Below the pieces are notes generated by a model that saw only the letters and a program-made list of their open reading frames with translations, ran no database searches and was not told where the DNA came from. The translations under genes and the position numbers were made by a program. Below, piece after piece: positions 45,545 to 56,225 of a stretch of DNA of 64,000 bases. This stretch comes from Alitta virens (lineage: Eukaryota; Annelida; Polychaeta; Phyllodocida; Nereididae), in assembly GCA_932294295.1 (NCBI GenBank), contig OW028580.1, positions 26,333,396 through 26,397,395 of the forward strand. Direction: 5' to 3'. Within the stretch, counting starts at the first letter, position 1; each line of letters begins with the position of its first letter.

Positions 45545-45838
45545 CGTCTTTATTGTATAATTATAAATATTTAGTAAATTAAAGAAAGCTATACTTTTCT
45601 GTAATAACACTCCATATACTTCATTGTGAACATGGACTCCAGGCGCTGACATCATTGTTATTTTCTACAGTTAGTGTTGATTTGTGGGTGGCCCCTCGGC
45701 AGCGATGACATGATCATCTTAGAGGAGTCACCCTCAGGCTGCTCAATGTTTTATTGAATGAACATCTCTGTATTTTTAACAGGTTTTTGTAATAATAGTC
45801 AGCAAAATAAATGAATCTGAATCTGATCTGAGATCTAG
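45545..45838 (+). mobile_element. LINE 3' UTR and ATCTGA tail
   Basis: Follows the C-terminal frame. It contains the stem-loop at 45686-45733, then GCTGCTCAATGTTTTATTGA and a tail CAAAATAAATGAATCTGAATCT with GATCTGA. AATAAA serves as a polyadenylation-type signal, and the tail consists of short direct repeats typical of this LINE group. Confidence 0.8.
45686..45733 (+). other. LINE 3' UTR stem-loop, copy 1
   Basis: Outer stem GGGTGGCCCCTC with GAGGAGTCACCC (one G-T, one mismatch). Then AGC, inner hairpin GATGAC-ATG-ATCATC (45704-45718; the closing C-A pair is broken), then TTAG. Confidence 0.85.
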
Positions 45839-46030
45839 CTCATAGAATGTTGTCACAAAGCGTTAACTCACCAAACCTGTACTCTTGATAGCTGCCATGG
45901 AATCCACAGAAATAAGTCACCCAATCTGCCCTCAAACCTTTCTCCAAACCCAGCCGTTTTTGTACAACCAAAAGACTACATGTATAACAAAACTAAAATA
46001 GGCCTAGTTCACGATGATGTTGATGATGAC

Positions 46031-46224
46031 ATAGAAATTGCTGTCCTCTAATGCGAGTTCTTGCCGCTTGAGGGGTTTATTGATGAGGTAAGGGGGAGTC
46101 CATCCATGTTACACATTTACCTCATTGGTGTGGTCTTTTACTTGCCTCAACATAGACACCGAATGCAAGGGACCGCAAATTTAGCGTCTCATCTGAATGA
46201 CATCCAGCTGAGATGAAGCTCATG
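46031..46224 (-). mobile_element. SINE-B, 5'-truncated
   Basis: Minus strand: CTCATCTCAGCTGGATGTC, TAAATTTGCGGTCCCTTGC, GGTGTCTATGTTGAGGCAAG, TGTAACATGGATGGACTCCC and CTCGCATTAGAGGACAGC. No GATA tail is left at the 3' end. Confidence 0.75.
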
Positions 46225-47746
46225 GAGAGTCAAATTAATATTTATGTGCATACATTGGCATTTGTTTTTGCTGAACGAGAATTTCCTGGCTCATGCCTTA
46301 AATGCAGCCCATGGGAACACGGACCAATCAGAGGCTGAAGAACACAACTTTACCTTAATGGTACCCCATCATGCTATGATTTTGAGACCCAGATTAGCTA
46401 CTGCAAATTCCTGATTAAGAGAAAAAAAGGGGAAAAAAGGGAAAATATTGTAGACCAACGGGCTCTGATGGAATCCAGCCAGTGTTTCCCACACACGCCA
46501 TTGTTATGACGTCACAGATAACAAAGGGCCTAATGGCTTAGTGGCACAGATGTTCCGTTCAATATTATGTTTGCATAACATGGAATTAAACGCTAAATGC
46601 CCCTTTGAAACTGATTGGTATTTTTTGTTAGTAATCATTAGTTATTCTTCAAGCCAGTTCTGGAATTTAAGAAACTACGCGAAAACACAACTAATTTGTT
46701 TATTTGTTTTTGATTTTTATTATTATTATTTTGGAATCACTCAGAATTTTTAATGATAACACCGATACTTTTGTTTCATCAAAGAAAATATATATTTGAG
46801 TGTGAAGAACAGAAATAATTTTTTTTTCAAAGAAATAGATGACATTTATAAGTGTGTTACTACTAATTTGCTATTTTGTACTTTTTTTTGATGAATATAC
46901 CAAATCTTTGAACATATTTATAGGCCTAGAACATGTTCACGGCAGCTCCATCAACCTAGCTGTTTTTAATTGATGTCATTTGCATATATTATATAAAATC
47001 ATTCATAATGATGTTAAGGTTATACACAAATAAAATCGGATCATTGAGGTCAGATATATGACAGTCAAACCGTTTATTCAAAATGCTTCACAGCAAAACT
47101 TGCAGAGCCCGATAGATGTTATTTTTGGCAAAGATAGAAGTCTTCGCTTCGACTGCTGGAATGCACTGCTAAATGCTGTAAAATCTTTAAATTAGGTGAA
47201 GTTTGGTGAGCAAACTTAAGGTCTAAAAGCCTTTGCAGTGCTTAAATTTCGTCAAAAGGAGTAGAGAGATGCTCATTCCTAGAGCAAACATGCGTGCTTT
47301 TCAGTGCTTGATGGATTTCAGAGTTTGATTAGTGAAGTTGAGAGTGTCTGAACTCCAAATATTGTGATAGTATTGAACATCTACTAGACCTTAAAACTAT
47401 TTATTCATTACAAAGAAACCGCCAAACTGCTGCAGTTTACAGTCAGTTGTATGGTCACCTTAGCTCAGCGTAAATGACCTGCTGGCTGAGGCAGACGTTA
47501 TGATGACACTGCAACTTACTTCGCAATGAAGTCCACCTCACTATTAAGACCTGCTCTTGAAAGTCATGGGCCTCCTCAGGGCAAGGGTGGTCAATGACCA
47601 GCACAGGGCTCTGTGCAATGCACACTACAGATGTATAAGCCTATCTAGCTATACTATATCCAGCGCTGATGTGAATGATTTTTTTTAATGATCCCTACCA
47701 GTACTACACTGTGACTAACTGACCATCAACTGACCATTCTCTTCAG
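46225..47746. other. Gene-free stretch
   Basis: A pogo-like CCACCTCACTATTAAGACC patch lies at 47530-47550, and GCTGGCTGAGGCAGACG near 47480 resembles the SINE-C 3' end. Otherwise nothing is recognised. Confidence 0.4.
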
Positions 47747-47908
47747 TACATGGCCAAATGTGCCACGTGCCTTTTTACATGAGAAGGATAAACGCATGGA
47801 AAACGCATGGTTTTTTTAGCTAATTATAATGAGGCAAAAACCATGCGTTTCCCATGCGTTTATCCAAACACATGGAAAACGCTTGTGGCACATTTGGCTG
47901 GCCATGTA
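47747..47908. mobile_element. 162-bp fold-back MITE
   Basis: TACATGGCCAAATGTGCCAC at the left pairs with GTGGCACATTTGGCTGGCCA and TGTA at the right, and GGATAAACGCATGG with AAAACGCATGG pairs internally across a loop near 47818-47832. Almost the whole element folds on itself. TA at both ends suggests a Tc1/mariner-type target. Confidence 0.8.
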
Positions 47909-48297
47909 GTCCAGTAAAACATAGCTTATTCGCACTACCTTCAGTGTAAAACGTACGAATATTTTGTTCATCCTAGCATCCAATTTTCTCACTTTTGCTC
48001 ATGACAACTGGTGCCCCAGCTGGCAGTTCGTTTGCATAACTTAATTGCCATCCACGCAACTTCACTTATAGCTGGTTGGCTGTAGGCTGGTTTGTCTGTC
48101 TGGCTGTCTTATGTACTGACTGTGTCTGTCTCTGTACACTAATCTGAGTTCAGCCAGACTTGACCGTTGCCCCTTGACCCCAAGCAGTACTTATTCATGT
48201 CTTCTTTTTTTGGCTCTTTATGACTTTTTGCCCCGAAGGGCTTGTTTCCAGACGTACCGCCAATAATTATGTACTATGCCGCAAGGGGGAGCTACTT

Positions 48298-48400
48298 GTA
48301 CAGTGTACATTAAAACCCCTCCATTAAGAACATTTTTGGTGCAAAATGCGTTTGTCTTAGTGGTGAGGTGGTCTTAACAAAGAGGTGGTATTAAAGTAGG
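48298..48400. mobile_element. Pogo-like MITE fragment
   Basis: TACAGTGTACATTAAAACCC at the left, GTGAGGTGGTCTTAACAAAG to the right. Confidence 0.5.
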
Positions 48401-48439
48401 GTTTTGAATTATCATTATTAGTTTAATATATCTAAATGG

Positions 48440-48900
48440 CAAAATCACTGAAAGTCTCTTAGAATAGGGTGTTGTTCAAAACATATTGAAAAACTTCTGG
48501 TTTCAGATATTTTGACTAATTGTAGATATTTTGACTGTGTCTATAACATAGTTAATTTAGTGTTATTGAACAAGTTAGTTATCCTAGGGCTTTACCGTGC
48601 AGGATATTAGTCAAAATGACTAACTTCTAGTCATAAACTATCATCTCATACCATTTACTAGCAAGGCTGACAAATGTGTTAGTACTACTATGACAAGTCA
48701 GTCATTCTCACTTTAAAAATATCTAAAATAGTTTAAATGAGTCGAAGTGTCATTATTCACATTGACTAACTCCTTAGTTATATATATCACTCAATATGAC
48801 ATTGGCTAAGCTTTACTAAACTTTTAAATCATTCTAACTAATTTGTTAGTCAAAATGACTCTGGGTTAGTCACTTTAACCACTGTCAAATGCTTAAAGGT
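48440..48900. repeat. TTAGTCA-type degenerate repeat, copy 1
   Basis: TTAGTCAAAATGACTAA, ATTTTGACTAATTG, ACATTGACTAACTCC, GTTAGTCAAAATGACTC and GGGTTAGTCACTTTAACC recur in both orientations. A related block lies at 51462-51620. Confidence 0.55.
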
Positions 48901-50866
48901 TAATCAAAAATACAAAGAAAGATACACCACCTAAAAATGTAATCAATATAACCTTGTTATCAATATATGGACCAGGTACATTACATAAAAATCATGTTAT
49001 CTGAGTAATAACTAGAATGCCTTAGCTCCATGTAAAAATCACATTAATAACTTTGGCAGCAAATAAATATTTTTCATGTTTGTTGCAGTGTTCTATATAG
49101 TGTATGATTGAATTTTTGTGATAAATATTTAGCCAATGTATCAAAAACTGTGTTGATTTATTATTATTTTGTCCATTTATTCGTTACATAAGCACAGGGT
49201 CAATAAATTAATATTTTTCGTATATAATATCATGTTTTATTCTGTTTATTTCATAATATGCACAGACTGATGGCTGCACTGTTTTTTTCTATAATTATTC
49301 ATTTCGAAAATTTTAAAATCTTGTGCAGTGAAAAAATTATTTAATGTTTAGTTATGCACTAGAAATGCTTGTCTGTATCCCAAATGAAATATTTCTGAAA
49401 ATATATTCATTCATTCAGATTAGATCCATGGCCAAATACATATAGTAGACTTATTATTGTTTTCATTAATATTAAATAGAAAGATACTTAAGTTATTTTG
49501 CTCATATTTTATTTACAATAACATTACCTACTTTAATTTTCTGTAAATTCGTCTTAAAATTGCCAGCAATTCAATCGCGAGCCAGCTTAAAAGCCTTAAG
49601 TGAGTGTTTAGATTTAAATAAATTAAGTTTATTTTAAGTGCCGCAGCTTTATATTTGTCCTAGTTAATTTTTTGGAACAGCAAAGTAAATTTTGCCTAAT
49701 TATTCTTATAATAATTAGTAATAAAACTCAGCTAAATATTTTCAATTTAATACGGACCTTGTCATTAAAACTGATACTGTTACAAAATATACTGGTGACG
49801 TGGACTATATCAGCAAGAAAAAAAATCCAAAAGTCATTCCTGGACTTAATAGAGAGATAGTTTTTATAGGTGGTATGAAACATGTTGTCCTTATATACAA
49901 CATAACCTCGCCATTACACCTACTCCTGGGGCACATTTTACTGCTCAGAATAGCAGATGCTCTGCATAGCGAGATAAACATATCAAAAATAAAGTTAGAC
50001 CCCAAACTGGGTTGTCTTAAATTAAAGTTGCCTTAATTTGATTTAATTGTCAGGCGATCTTGAGGAAATTTTCAATTTAGGTGCCATATCCCTGATCTGT
50101 CAAAGCAGATATGGGACGATGAAAATGACGAAGTGTTATTGGAGAAACGAGTCCAGCGTCACCAGCGTCATGAACGCCCTCGATTCGCGATATATTTTAT
50201 GCATTCCTCAGTAATTTTTAGTCCGATTTTCATAATTTTAAATTCGTTATGTACATAAAGTATTTATTCTTATGATTTTAGATTTGTATTAGTCTGTCAA
50301 ATCAACTCTAGTCGCGCACGCATATTTTCGACCGTAGCGTTTTGTCCTTATTTTGGAAATAGCAACGTCTTGAGTTTCCTTATTTGGGCATTACATGAAC
50401 GTCATTCCGTTTGGTATGAAATGCAGATCACCCAGCCTATATCACCCGGCATTTCAAGTTATATGGCTGAAATTGGGGATTACACTTTTTTACCATGTCC
50501 TTGAGTATATCTTACATCTAGGAGACCCATTAAATAAAGATTAAACTCAGAAGACTGGCTTCTAAGCTTAATCCTCTTGATTCGCCATTAAACAAATTGC
50601 AGATTATCTGCATTTTGTGGGTGGCCAAAAGAAGGCTGTTTTTGAGGAGAAAAGAGAGATTAAATGTAGGTGCTTAATTAAAAGCCATCTGAAAATTGCA
50701 TTCAAATATGATGGGTGGGTAAGACTTAAGTGCTATATACGTGAGAAAAAAAAAATTGAAATTGATGTGTATATTTTTTATTGAATTAGTTAGAAATTTA
50801 TAAAAAATGTGTATTTTCAATTTAATGGTGAATATCTTTAGAATATACTTTGAAAACAAGACTAAC
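48901..50866. other. AT-rich gene-free stretch
   Basis: No recognised repeat or exon. Faint pogo-like words occur near 49905 (AACCTCGCCATTACACC). Confidence 0.4.
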
Positions 50867-50932
50867 TGACTAACTGACTTACTGACTAACTAACTAACTA
50901 ACTAATTAACTAAGCTAAACTAAACTATAGCT
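50867..50932. repeat. (ACTA/ACTG)n tetranucleotide repeat
   Basis: ACTAACTGACT units decaying to CTAAACTAAACT. Confidence 0.8.
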
Positions 50933-51249
50933 AAAACAAATTATAGCAACTGTTACCTGAGGAATTGTTTAGAAACATCATGTCTCATGACATTGAGGAA
51001 ATTGATTTCTTAAATGTTTTATGAGGATGCTTTTAATCATAAAACAGCTGTGATGCTATATTGAAGTTTTTGACAGATTGATGGCCTGGGTTTAATGTAC
51101 GTTACGAAGCAATTTCAATTGGAATACCATGATTAAGGAGAATTGTATTTTGTTTACAACTTTTACTGTAAAATGATAAAACCAGAAGAAGAGCTATAAT
51201 TTGTCAATCCACATCAGGCTATACAATATGTTCATGTTTGAGCACAGTG

Positions 51250-51436
51250 GTGGTGGTGGTGGATTAGGGCTTTACGTCCTGTATTTCTGCACCTGATGGG
51301 CTAATTAGGACAGGTAAGGACCATGGCAATGAGACGAAGGATGAAACAGCCACCCAACATAGGCTCGACCGAGAATTGAACCCGGGACCCAGTGGTTGGA
51401 AGCCCAGCGCGCTACCACTGAGCTAAGCCCCCACCC
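51250..51436 (-). mobile_element. SINE-A, full length, with perfect 17-bp TSD
   Basis: CATGTTTGAGCACAGTG at 51233-51249 and 51437-51453. Minus strand head: A box TAGCTCAGTGGTAGCGC, B box GGTTCAATTCTCGGTCG. The tail is CTAATCCACCACCACCACCA. The perfect TSD suggests a young insertion. Confidence 0.95.
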
Positions 51437-51461
51437 CATGTTTGAGCACAGTGAAAAATTC

Positions 51462-51620
51462 TTATGTTAGTCGAAGTGACTAACCTTTCGGGAATGAAAC
51501 TAACTTTGTAGACATTTAAATTTGGCCACCATTTAGATATTTTGACTGAGTCGGACCACACTAAAGGTATCTTTGACTAACGGATGAGTCAGTTTTATCT
51601 TAACACATTAGTCAGGCATA
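51462..51620. repeat. TTAGTCA-type degenerate repeat, copy 2
   Basis: GTTAGTCGAAGTGACTAACC, GATATTTTGACTGAGTC, CTTTGACTAACGGATGAG and ACATTAGTCAGGC. The SINE-A at 51250 sits just left of it. Confidence 0.5.
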
Positions 51621-52529
51621 GTCTGTGTCATGTTTACCATAAGCCATAACATAGTAAGTAAATTTCATGCAAAAAAAGGAAAAAAAAAGAAAGAAAAATT
51701 AAGACACAGATGTCCTGCACTTCAATATACAATCATCTCTGTGTTAAACTATTACCTAAGACGATTTGATAAAAAAAATCATTTAGCCACTGAAAACAGG
51801 TGGCCGCTTAATCTAATGGCCAAGCCTAAGCTGAGGACGAAATACTTTTTCCGAATCCCACAAAACTCTGTGCGTACATCCAACATACACTGTTGCCATC
51901 CAACATACTGCTGTACAAATGTGCAACATACATACTGGATGACAAATGATAATTCTGATTAATTGGCTTACTGCAGCTGAGTGGAGAATATATAACAGAT
52001 TACCTCCAAGATATATCACACATATATTTCACTGTCTGCAGAATGCCTTACTTCTGCAACACAAACAGATGAGGTCCAGGCTAGTCCCCCCTTTAATTGA
52101 TTACGCAATGGAGACAGTGTGACAACAACGGACGTCATTAAGAGATAAGGACAAGTAGGGAGGTAGAGATAAGGGAGATATTATAGATAACAAAAGGATG
52201 AAAACAGCATCTCTCTGGCCATTTTCAACTGTTAGATGAAATAGCCAACTCCCTAGTGCTACTTTGAAAGTGTGTTGATAGGCATTACTAAGGGCTACAG
52301 AACAAATATTGGCTTATGTATGGAAAATGATCTAAAACCATAAAGTTTGTCGAGTAATATCATGCTTTATGTGGCAGATGTAATGATAAGATGATAAAGG
52401 ATGATTTGTATCATAACAAAGGTATAGATTAGTTTGCCATGTAGTAGAGACTGAAGTTAGTTTTCCATGAAATAATGTTGAATTCCATGATAAGTTACAT
52501 TATGGCTTGTGCATGTACTTAGTGGCCAG
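51621..52529. other. Gene-free stretch
   Basis: Nothing recognised; an A-rich tract lies at 51670-51700. Confidence 0.4.
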
Positions 52530-52605
52530 GTAAAATACCCCACACATAGGGTAAATGCAAAACATGGTGTGGACTCCAGGCCTGATCATCTCATCATTTT
52601 ATTGC
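52530..52605 (+). mobile_element. SINE-C 3' fragment
   Basis: GGTAAAATACCCCACACATA, AACATGGTGTGGACTCCAGG, then GATCATCTCATCA, as in the 3' half of SINE-C. Confidence 0.6.
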
Positions 52606-52934
52606 AGCTTAAACAAGCTGCTTAAGCTTAGACCAGTGATATTTAGACAATTCAAATACCGCCTATGTTATGACCACTTTGCAGGGTTTCAAAAATTATC
52701 ATATAGTGATGAAGCTCCAAAATTAAGACTATGATAAATTGATGATATATATATAACAGCTAGATTGTTGGGTTACGTTGGGCTTGAAAGGGGTACCTCA
52801 AAGTCCTGCACTTACACCAATACTACTCACTACACCGGTTACATTGAACAAACTAGGGCAACTGCCTTGGACTGTCCACTATGCATGTAACCCTCTGAAT
52901 GGGAACATCACCATGCTGGATTATTCTATAGCCA

Positions 52935-53190
52935 ATGGCTGAAATCTCATATCTCACTCCACAGAGAAAAAAGATTCCCAAATCTTGCTTAAGTACAGGT
53001 TGTCAATCCAGAGCCTGGAACTCCTCCCACGACACTAAGTTTACCGACCTTTTCATTGATTAACTTTCTGACAAAACTTGAGCTTCAGTGAAAAAGCCGC
53101 AAAACCTTGATGAAACCGCAGACACATTTTTGAAAGGTTCGGGGTGGTGGTATCTTGCAATTTTTGGCATGACACCGTGCTTTAAACATT
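52935..53190 (-). repeat. Dispersed repeat family R1, copy 2 (inverted)
   Basis: Reverse-complement match to 25532-25760, including CTCCCACGACACTAAGTTTA, CATTGATTAACTTTCTGACA and TTTTTGAAAGGTTC. Confidence 0.65.
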
Positions 53191-53818
53191 TCATAATCTG
53201 GAAATTACAGATGACCAGATGATTACCCATCTGTTAGCCAAGTTATGTAACACCTGCACGCATATCCCGAAAGTGAGTTTGCAGTGTTATGGCAGCATGC
53301 AGTGTTACTTTTCCAAGGTCTCGGGTTCAATTCAGACTTGGCACTCATGCATATGTAACGAAGCCCATTTACCTGGTATAATACCACTTTGTGATAGTCC
53401 TAAATTGTTAAATATTACAGGTCTTGCTGCGAACCTCTTTCAGCTCACACTGAAATAAACAAAAACAACTCAAAGCTTTTGTAAAGAACTGCAAGTTCAT
53501 TATTATCCAATAAATAACAAATGTAGTTCCAATGAGCTATGCTATTGTGAAATGCTGCATTGCATCTACAAACTGTTAAGAATATATTCTAAATGTACAC
53601 AGCTTCAAACGGTGGTGCCTCCATTTGTTGATTGAAATAGTGGCTTTTGCGTTGATGTGCTAGACACATGACATGCGTGTGCCAACAATACACTTTAGTT
53701 TTGCTGACTGACCAAATTTTTTTTGTATCTCCTCGAGCTCTCATCGTATTAATGACGTCACGCCTACGTCACGCCTACGTCATAATAGATAAGAACATCT
53801 AAAGTTACAAAGTTTAAC

Positions 53819-53993
53819 TACAGCAGAACCCAAAATTAAGACCATCTGATACAATGACAACCTCGATTTTAAGACTTTCTTGTTCTGGATCCCTGACTGA
53901 CTATTCTTTGAAATTTTACCAGTATCAAGATCACCTCAATACAGAGACCACTTCAGTGACTTTCCAAAATGGTCTTAATTGCAAGTTACACTA
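53819..53993. mobile_element. Pogo-like MITE
   Basis: TACAGCAGAACCCAAAATTA and AGACC at the left; GGTCTTAATTGCAAGTTACA and CTATA at the right form imperfect TIRs ending in TA. The SINE-A at 54007 inserted at its right edge. Confidence 0.65.
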
Positions 53994-54006
53994 TATTAAG
54001 AAATAC

Positions 54007-54168
54007 GGGATGGGTTTCCAACCACTGGGCCCCAGGTTCAATTCCTGGTCGAGCCTATGTTGGATGGCTGTTTCATCTTTCGTCTCATTGCCATGGTCCC
54101 TCCCTACCTGTCCTAATTAGCCCATCAGCTGCATAAATACAGGACGTAAAGCCCTAATCCACTACACC
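54007..54168 (+). mobile_element. SINE-A, 5'-truncated, with 14-bp TSD
   Basis: ATATTAAGAAATAC at 53993-54006 and 54169-54182. The A box is lost; the B box region (GGTTCAATTCCTGGTCGAG), body and tail remain. 5' truncation with a perfect TSD is typical of target-primed retroposition. Confidence 0.9.
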
Positions 54169-54530
54169 ATATTAAGAAATACTATTTCTTGAATGATGAG
54201 GTTACACTGCAAACTTCAAAGACCGCATGGCCCCTTCCTTTGCCTTGAGGCTAGTGCAACCCTAGCGGCGACTATTGGAAATACACAAAGGTTGGTGACC
54301 GGTCTAATACCAGTGGGTCCCTCAACATCAATAGACCCGTCAGCCAAGTCACTCCTGCCATCATTTGACCCGTCAAATTGGCCACATCTCACGCGACCGT
54401 CAAAGCATGTGTTGCTTGTTGTGTCATCTGTCTTTGGGGGAGGTAGTGTGATGGGGAAAGAGGGTAGAGGAGTAGAAAAGAGGGCAGGAAAAGGGTGGGA
54501 GTGAGAATATAAAGGAAGAAGAGATTCATG

Positions 54531-54835
54531 GTGCCATGGTCTAGTGGATAAGGTGTTGGACTGGTATGCGCTTGTTGGTGTGTTCTAACCCAGCCTCAGC
54601 ATGGAAAACTGAGCAAAGCCACTTCTTGAATCCACCCATGTGAAAATCGGTACTTGGCTATCGGCAGTGGTGGCAGTTAGATTGCCTAGCCTGTGTGCAC
54701 TGATTTCAGCTGCCAGGCAGTATCATGTGTTTCATACTTGAACAGGCTGCCAGTGGTTGTAAGTGTACAGTCAGTCGAGTCTCATTGAGCTATGTACCAG
54801 AGTTTAATACCTTTTTATAGAAGGAAAGGAATTAT
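54531..54835 (+). mobile_element. tRNA-derived SINE of another family (SINE-E)
   Basis: A box ATGGTCTAGTGGATAAGG (54537-54554), degenerate B box GGTGTGTTCTAACCC (54576-54590), then a unique body (GAAAACTGAGCAAAGCCACT, CCTGTGTGCACTGATTTCAG). The end and TSDs are unclear. Single copy in this window. Confidence 0.55.
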
Positions 54836-54869
54836 AAATAGATGAAAACTAACGGAAGAAGTGGATTAT

Positions 54870-55020
54870 GCAGCTGGGTGACCTAATGGTTAAGGCATCC
54901 ACCAATCCCACGTTGAGCAGCTCTGGTCCAAGTCCAAGGTTTGATTCCAGGTCCGGACACTCTTCATGAGCTACATCCCAGCTGGATGTCGATGACATGA
55001 GACGTTAAATTGGAGGTACA
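54870..55020 (+). mobile_element. SINE-B/C 5' part, missing its 3' half
   Basis: GCAGCTGGGTGACCTAATGG, TTAAGGC (A box), GGTTTGATTCCAGGTCC (B box), CTCTTCATGAGCTACATCCC, AGCTGGATGTCG and GACGTTAAATTGGAGGTA. It stops before the GGTAAAA...CCCCA part. Loss of a 3' end is unusual for retroposons and implies a later deletion or insertion. Confidence 0.75.
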
Positions 55021-55322
55021 CAGACTCGGATACTTTGAGCCATTGATGCCAATCCAAACTATAACAGAAACATACCATACAGAGACATACTGGAATTTCA
55101 AAGACTTACATGTTAAATTTTGCTTATCTAAAGTATCGTATTACAAATGCAGTGAAAGTGACCTTGTGACAATTCAAGCGATTGTAGATTTAAGAGACAA
55201 TTCTATTTCATTTATTTCTCATAATGAAAGACTCTTCTATTTAAGTCAACTATATACTATGTTAATAATGATTTATACTTTTCTACATTGTATCATATCA
55301 AGTACAGCATTTATGTGTGTGA

Positions 55323-55362
55323 TTAAAGATTATATATATATTTATATATATATATATAATCT
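55323..55362. repeat. (TA)n tract
   Basis: Alternating TA with a few breaks. Confidence 0.8.
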
Positions 55363-56009
55363 AAGCATCTGCGTTAAAAGTTCCATATTTTGGATACTAA
55401 TTAACAAGACAATTTTATAATATGTAAGCAATGACTACATACAAATTTAGTTATATTCTGACAGCACCTTATTCCTATAAAATAATAATTATTATGTGTA
55501 GAAACAAGTTGTTGACACAGCATATTATCATAATAATGGACAGGACAACCAAATAGCTAAGCCTGTCTTTGTGTGATAAACATTGAGACGGAGTAGTTCA
55601 GTGTAAGGACTTATCAGCTGAGCAGGGGATTGCCATGGCATCCATTGGCATTAATTGCTATGCACAGAGGGGCAAATAATGTAATCCATGCCCAGGCTTT
55701 GAATAAGGGTGTTTACAGGGATCAGGCTGATATGATAATGGGGTTTAGTGGGGTTTTATGATGCTCAGGTTAGAGCTAGATGACTAAGAAGGATGTTTAT
55801 GCACGAAGGGCAACATCAAAGTGGGGTATTGATTAAGAAACCCTATCCTATTTAGAACACTATTAGGGCACAGGGTACGCTGGCGAATTTGGGAGGGGGG
55901 TTTGAGGGTCACAGTTTGTCCCCCTACCCCCTTCCCTGAATTATTAATACTGTGTAGCTATTGTGGAAGGTAGGTAAACTCTGACCTTTGACATATGTAA
56001 ACATAGATA

Positions 56010-56225
56010 TTCATTCACTCATGCATTCATTCAATCATTCATTCACTAAATCACTCATTCACTCACTCATTCATTCATTCATTCACTCACTCATGCATTC
56101 ACTCATTCATTCACGCATGTATTCATTCATTCACTCATTCATTCACGCATGTATTCATTCACTCATGCATTCACTCACTCATTCATTCACTCATTCATTC
56201 ACTCATTCATTCATTCACTCCTTCA
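56010..56225. repeat. (CATT)n microsatellite, about 215 bp
   Basis: CATT/CACT tetranucleotides with a larger order (CATTCACTCATGCATTCA). The His-Ser-Phe-Ile frame is an artefact. Confidence 0.95.

Noticed and set aside
56010..56225. CRISPR-like or satellite array
   Set aside because: Simple (CATT)n tetranucleotide with no unique spacers; the genome is eukaryotic.
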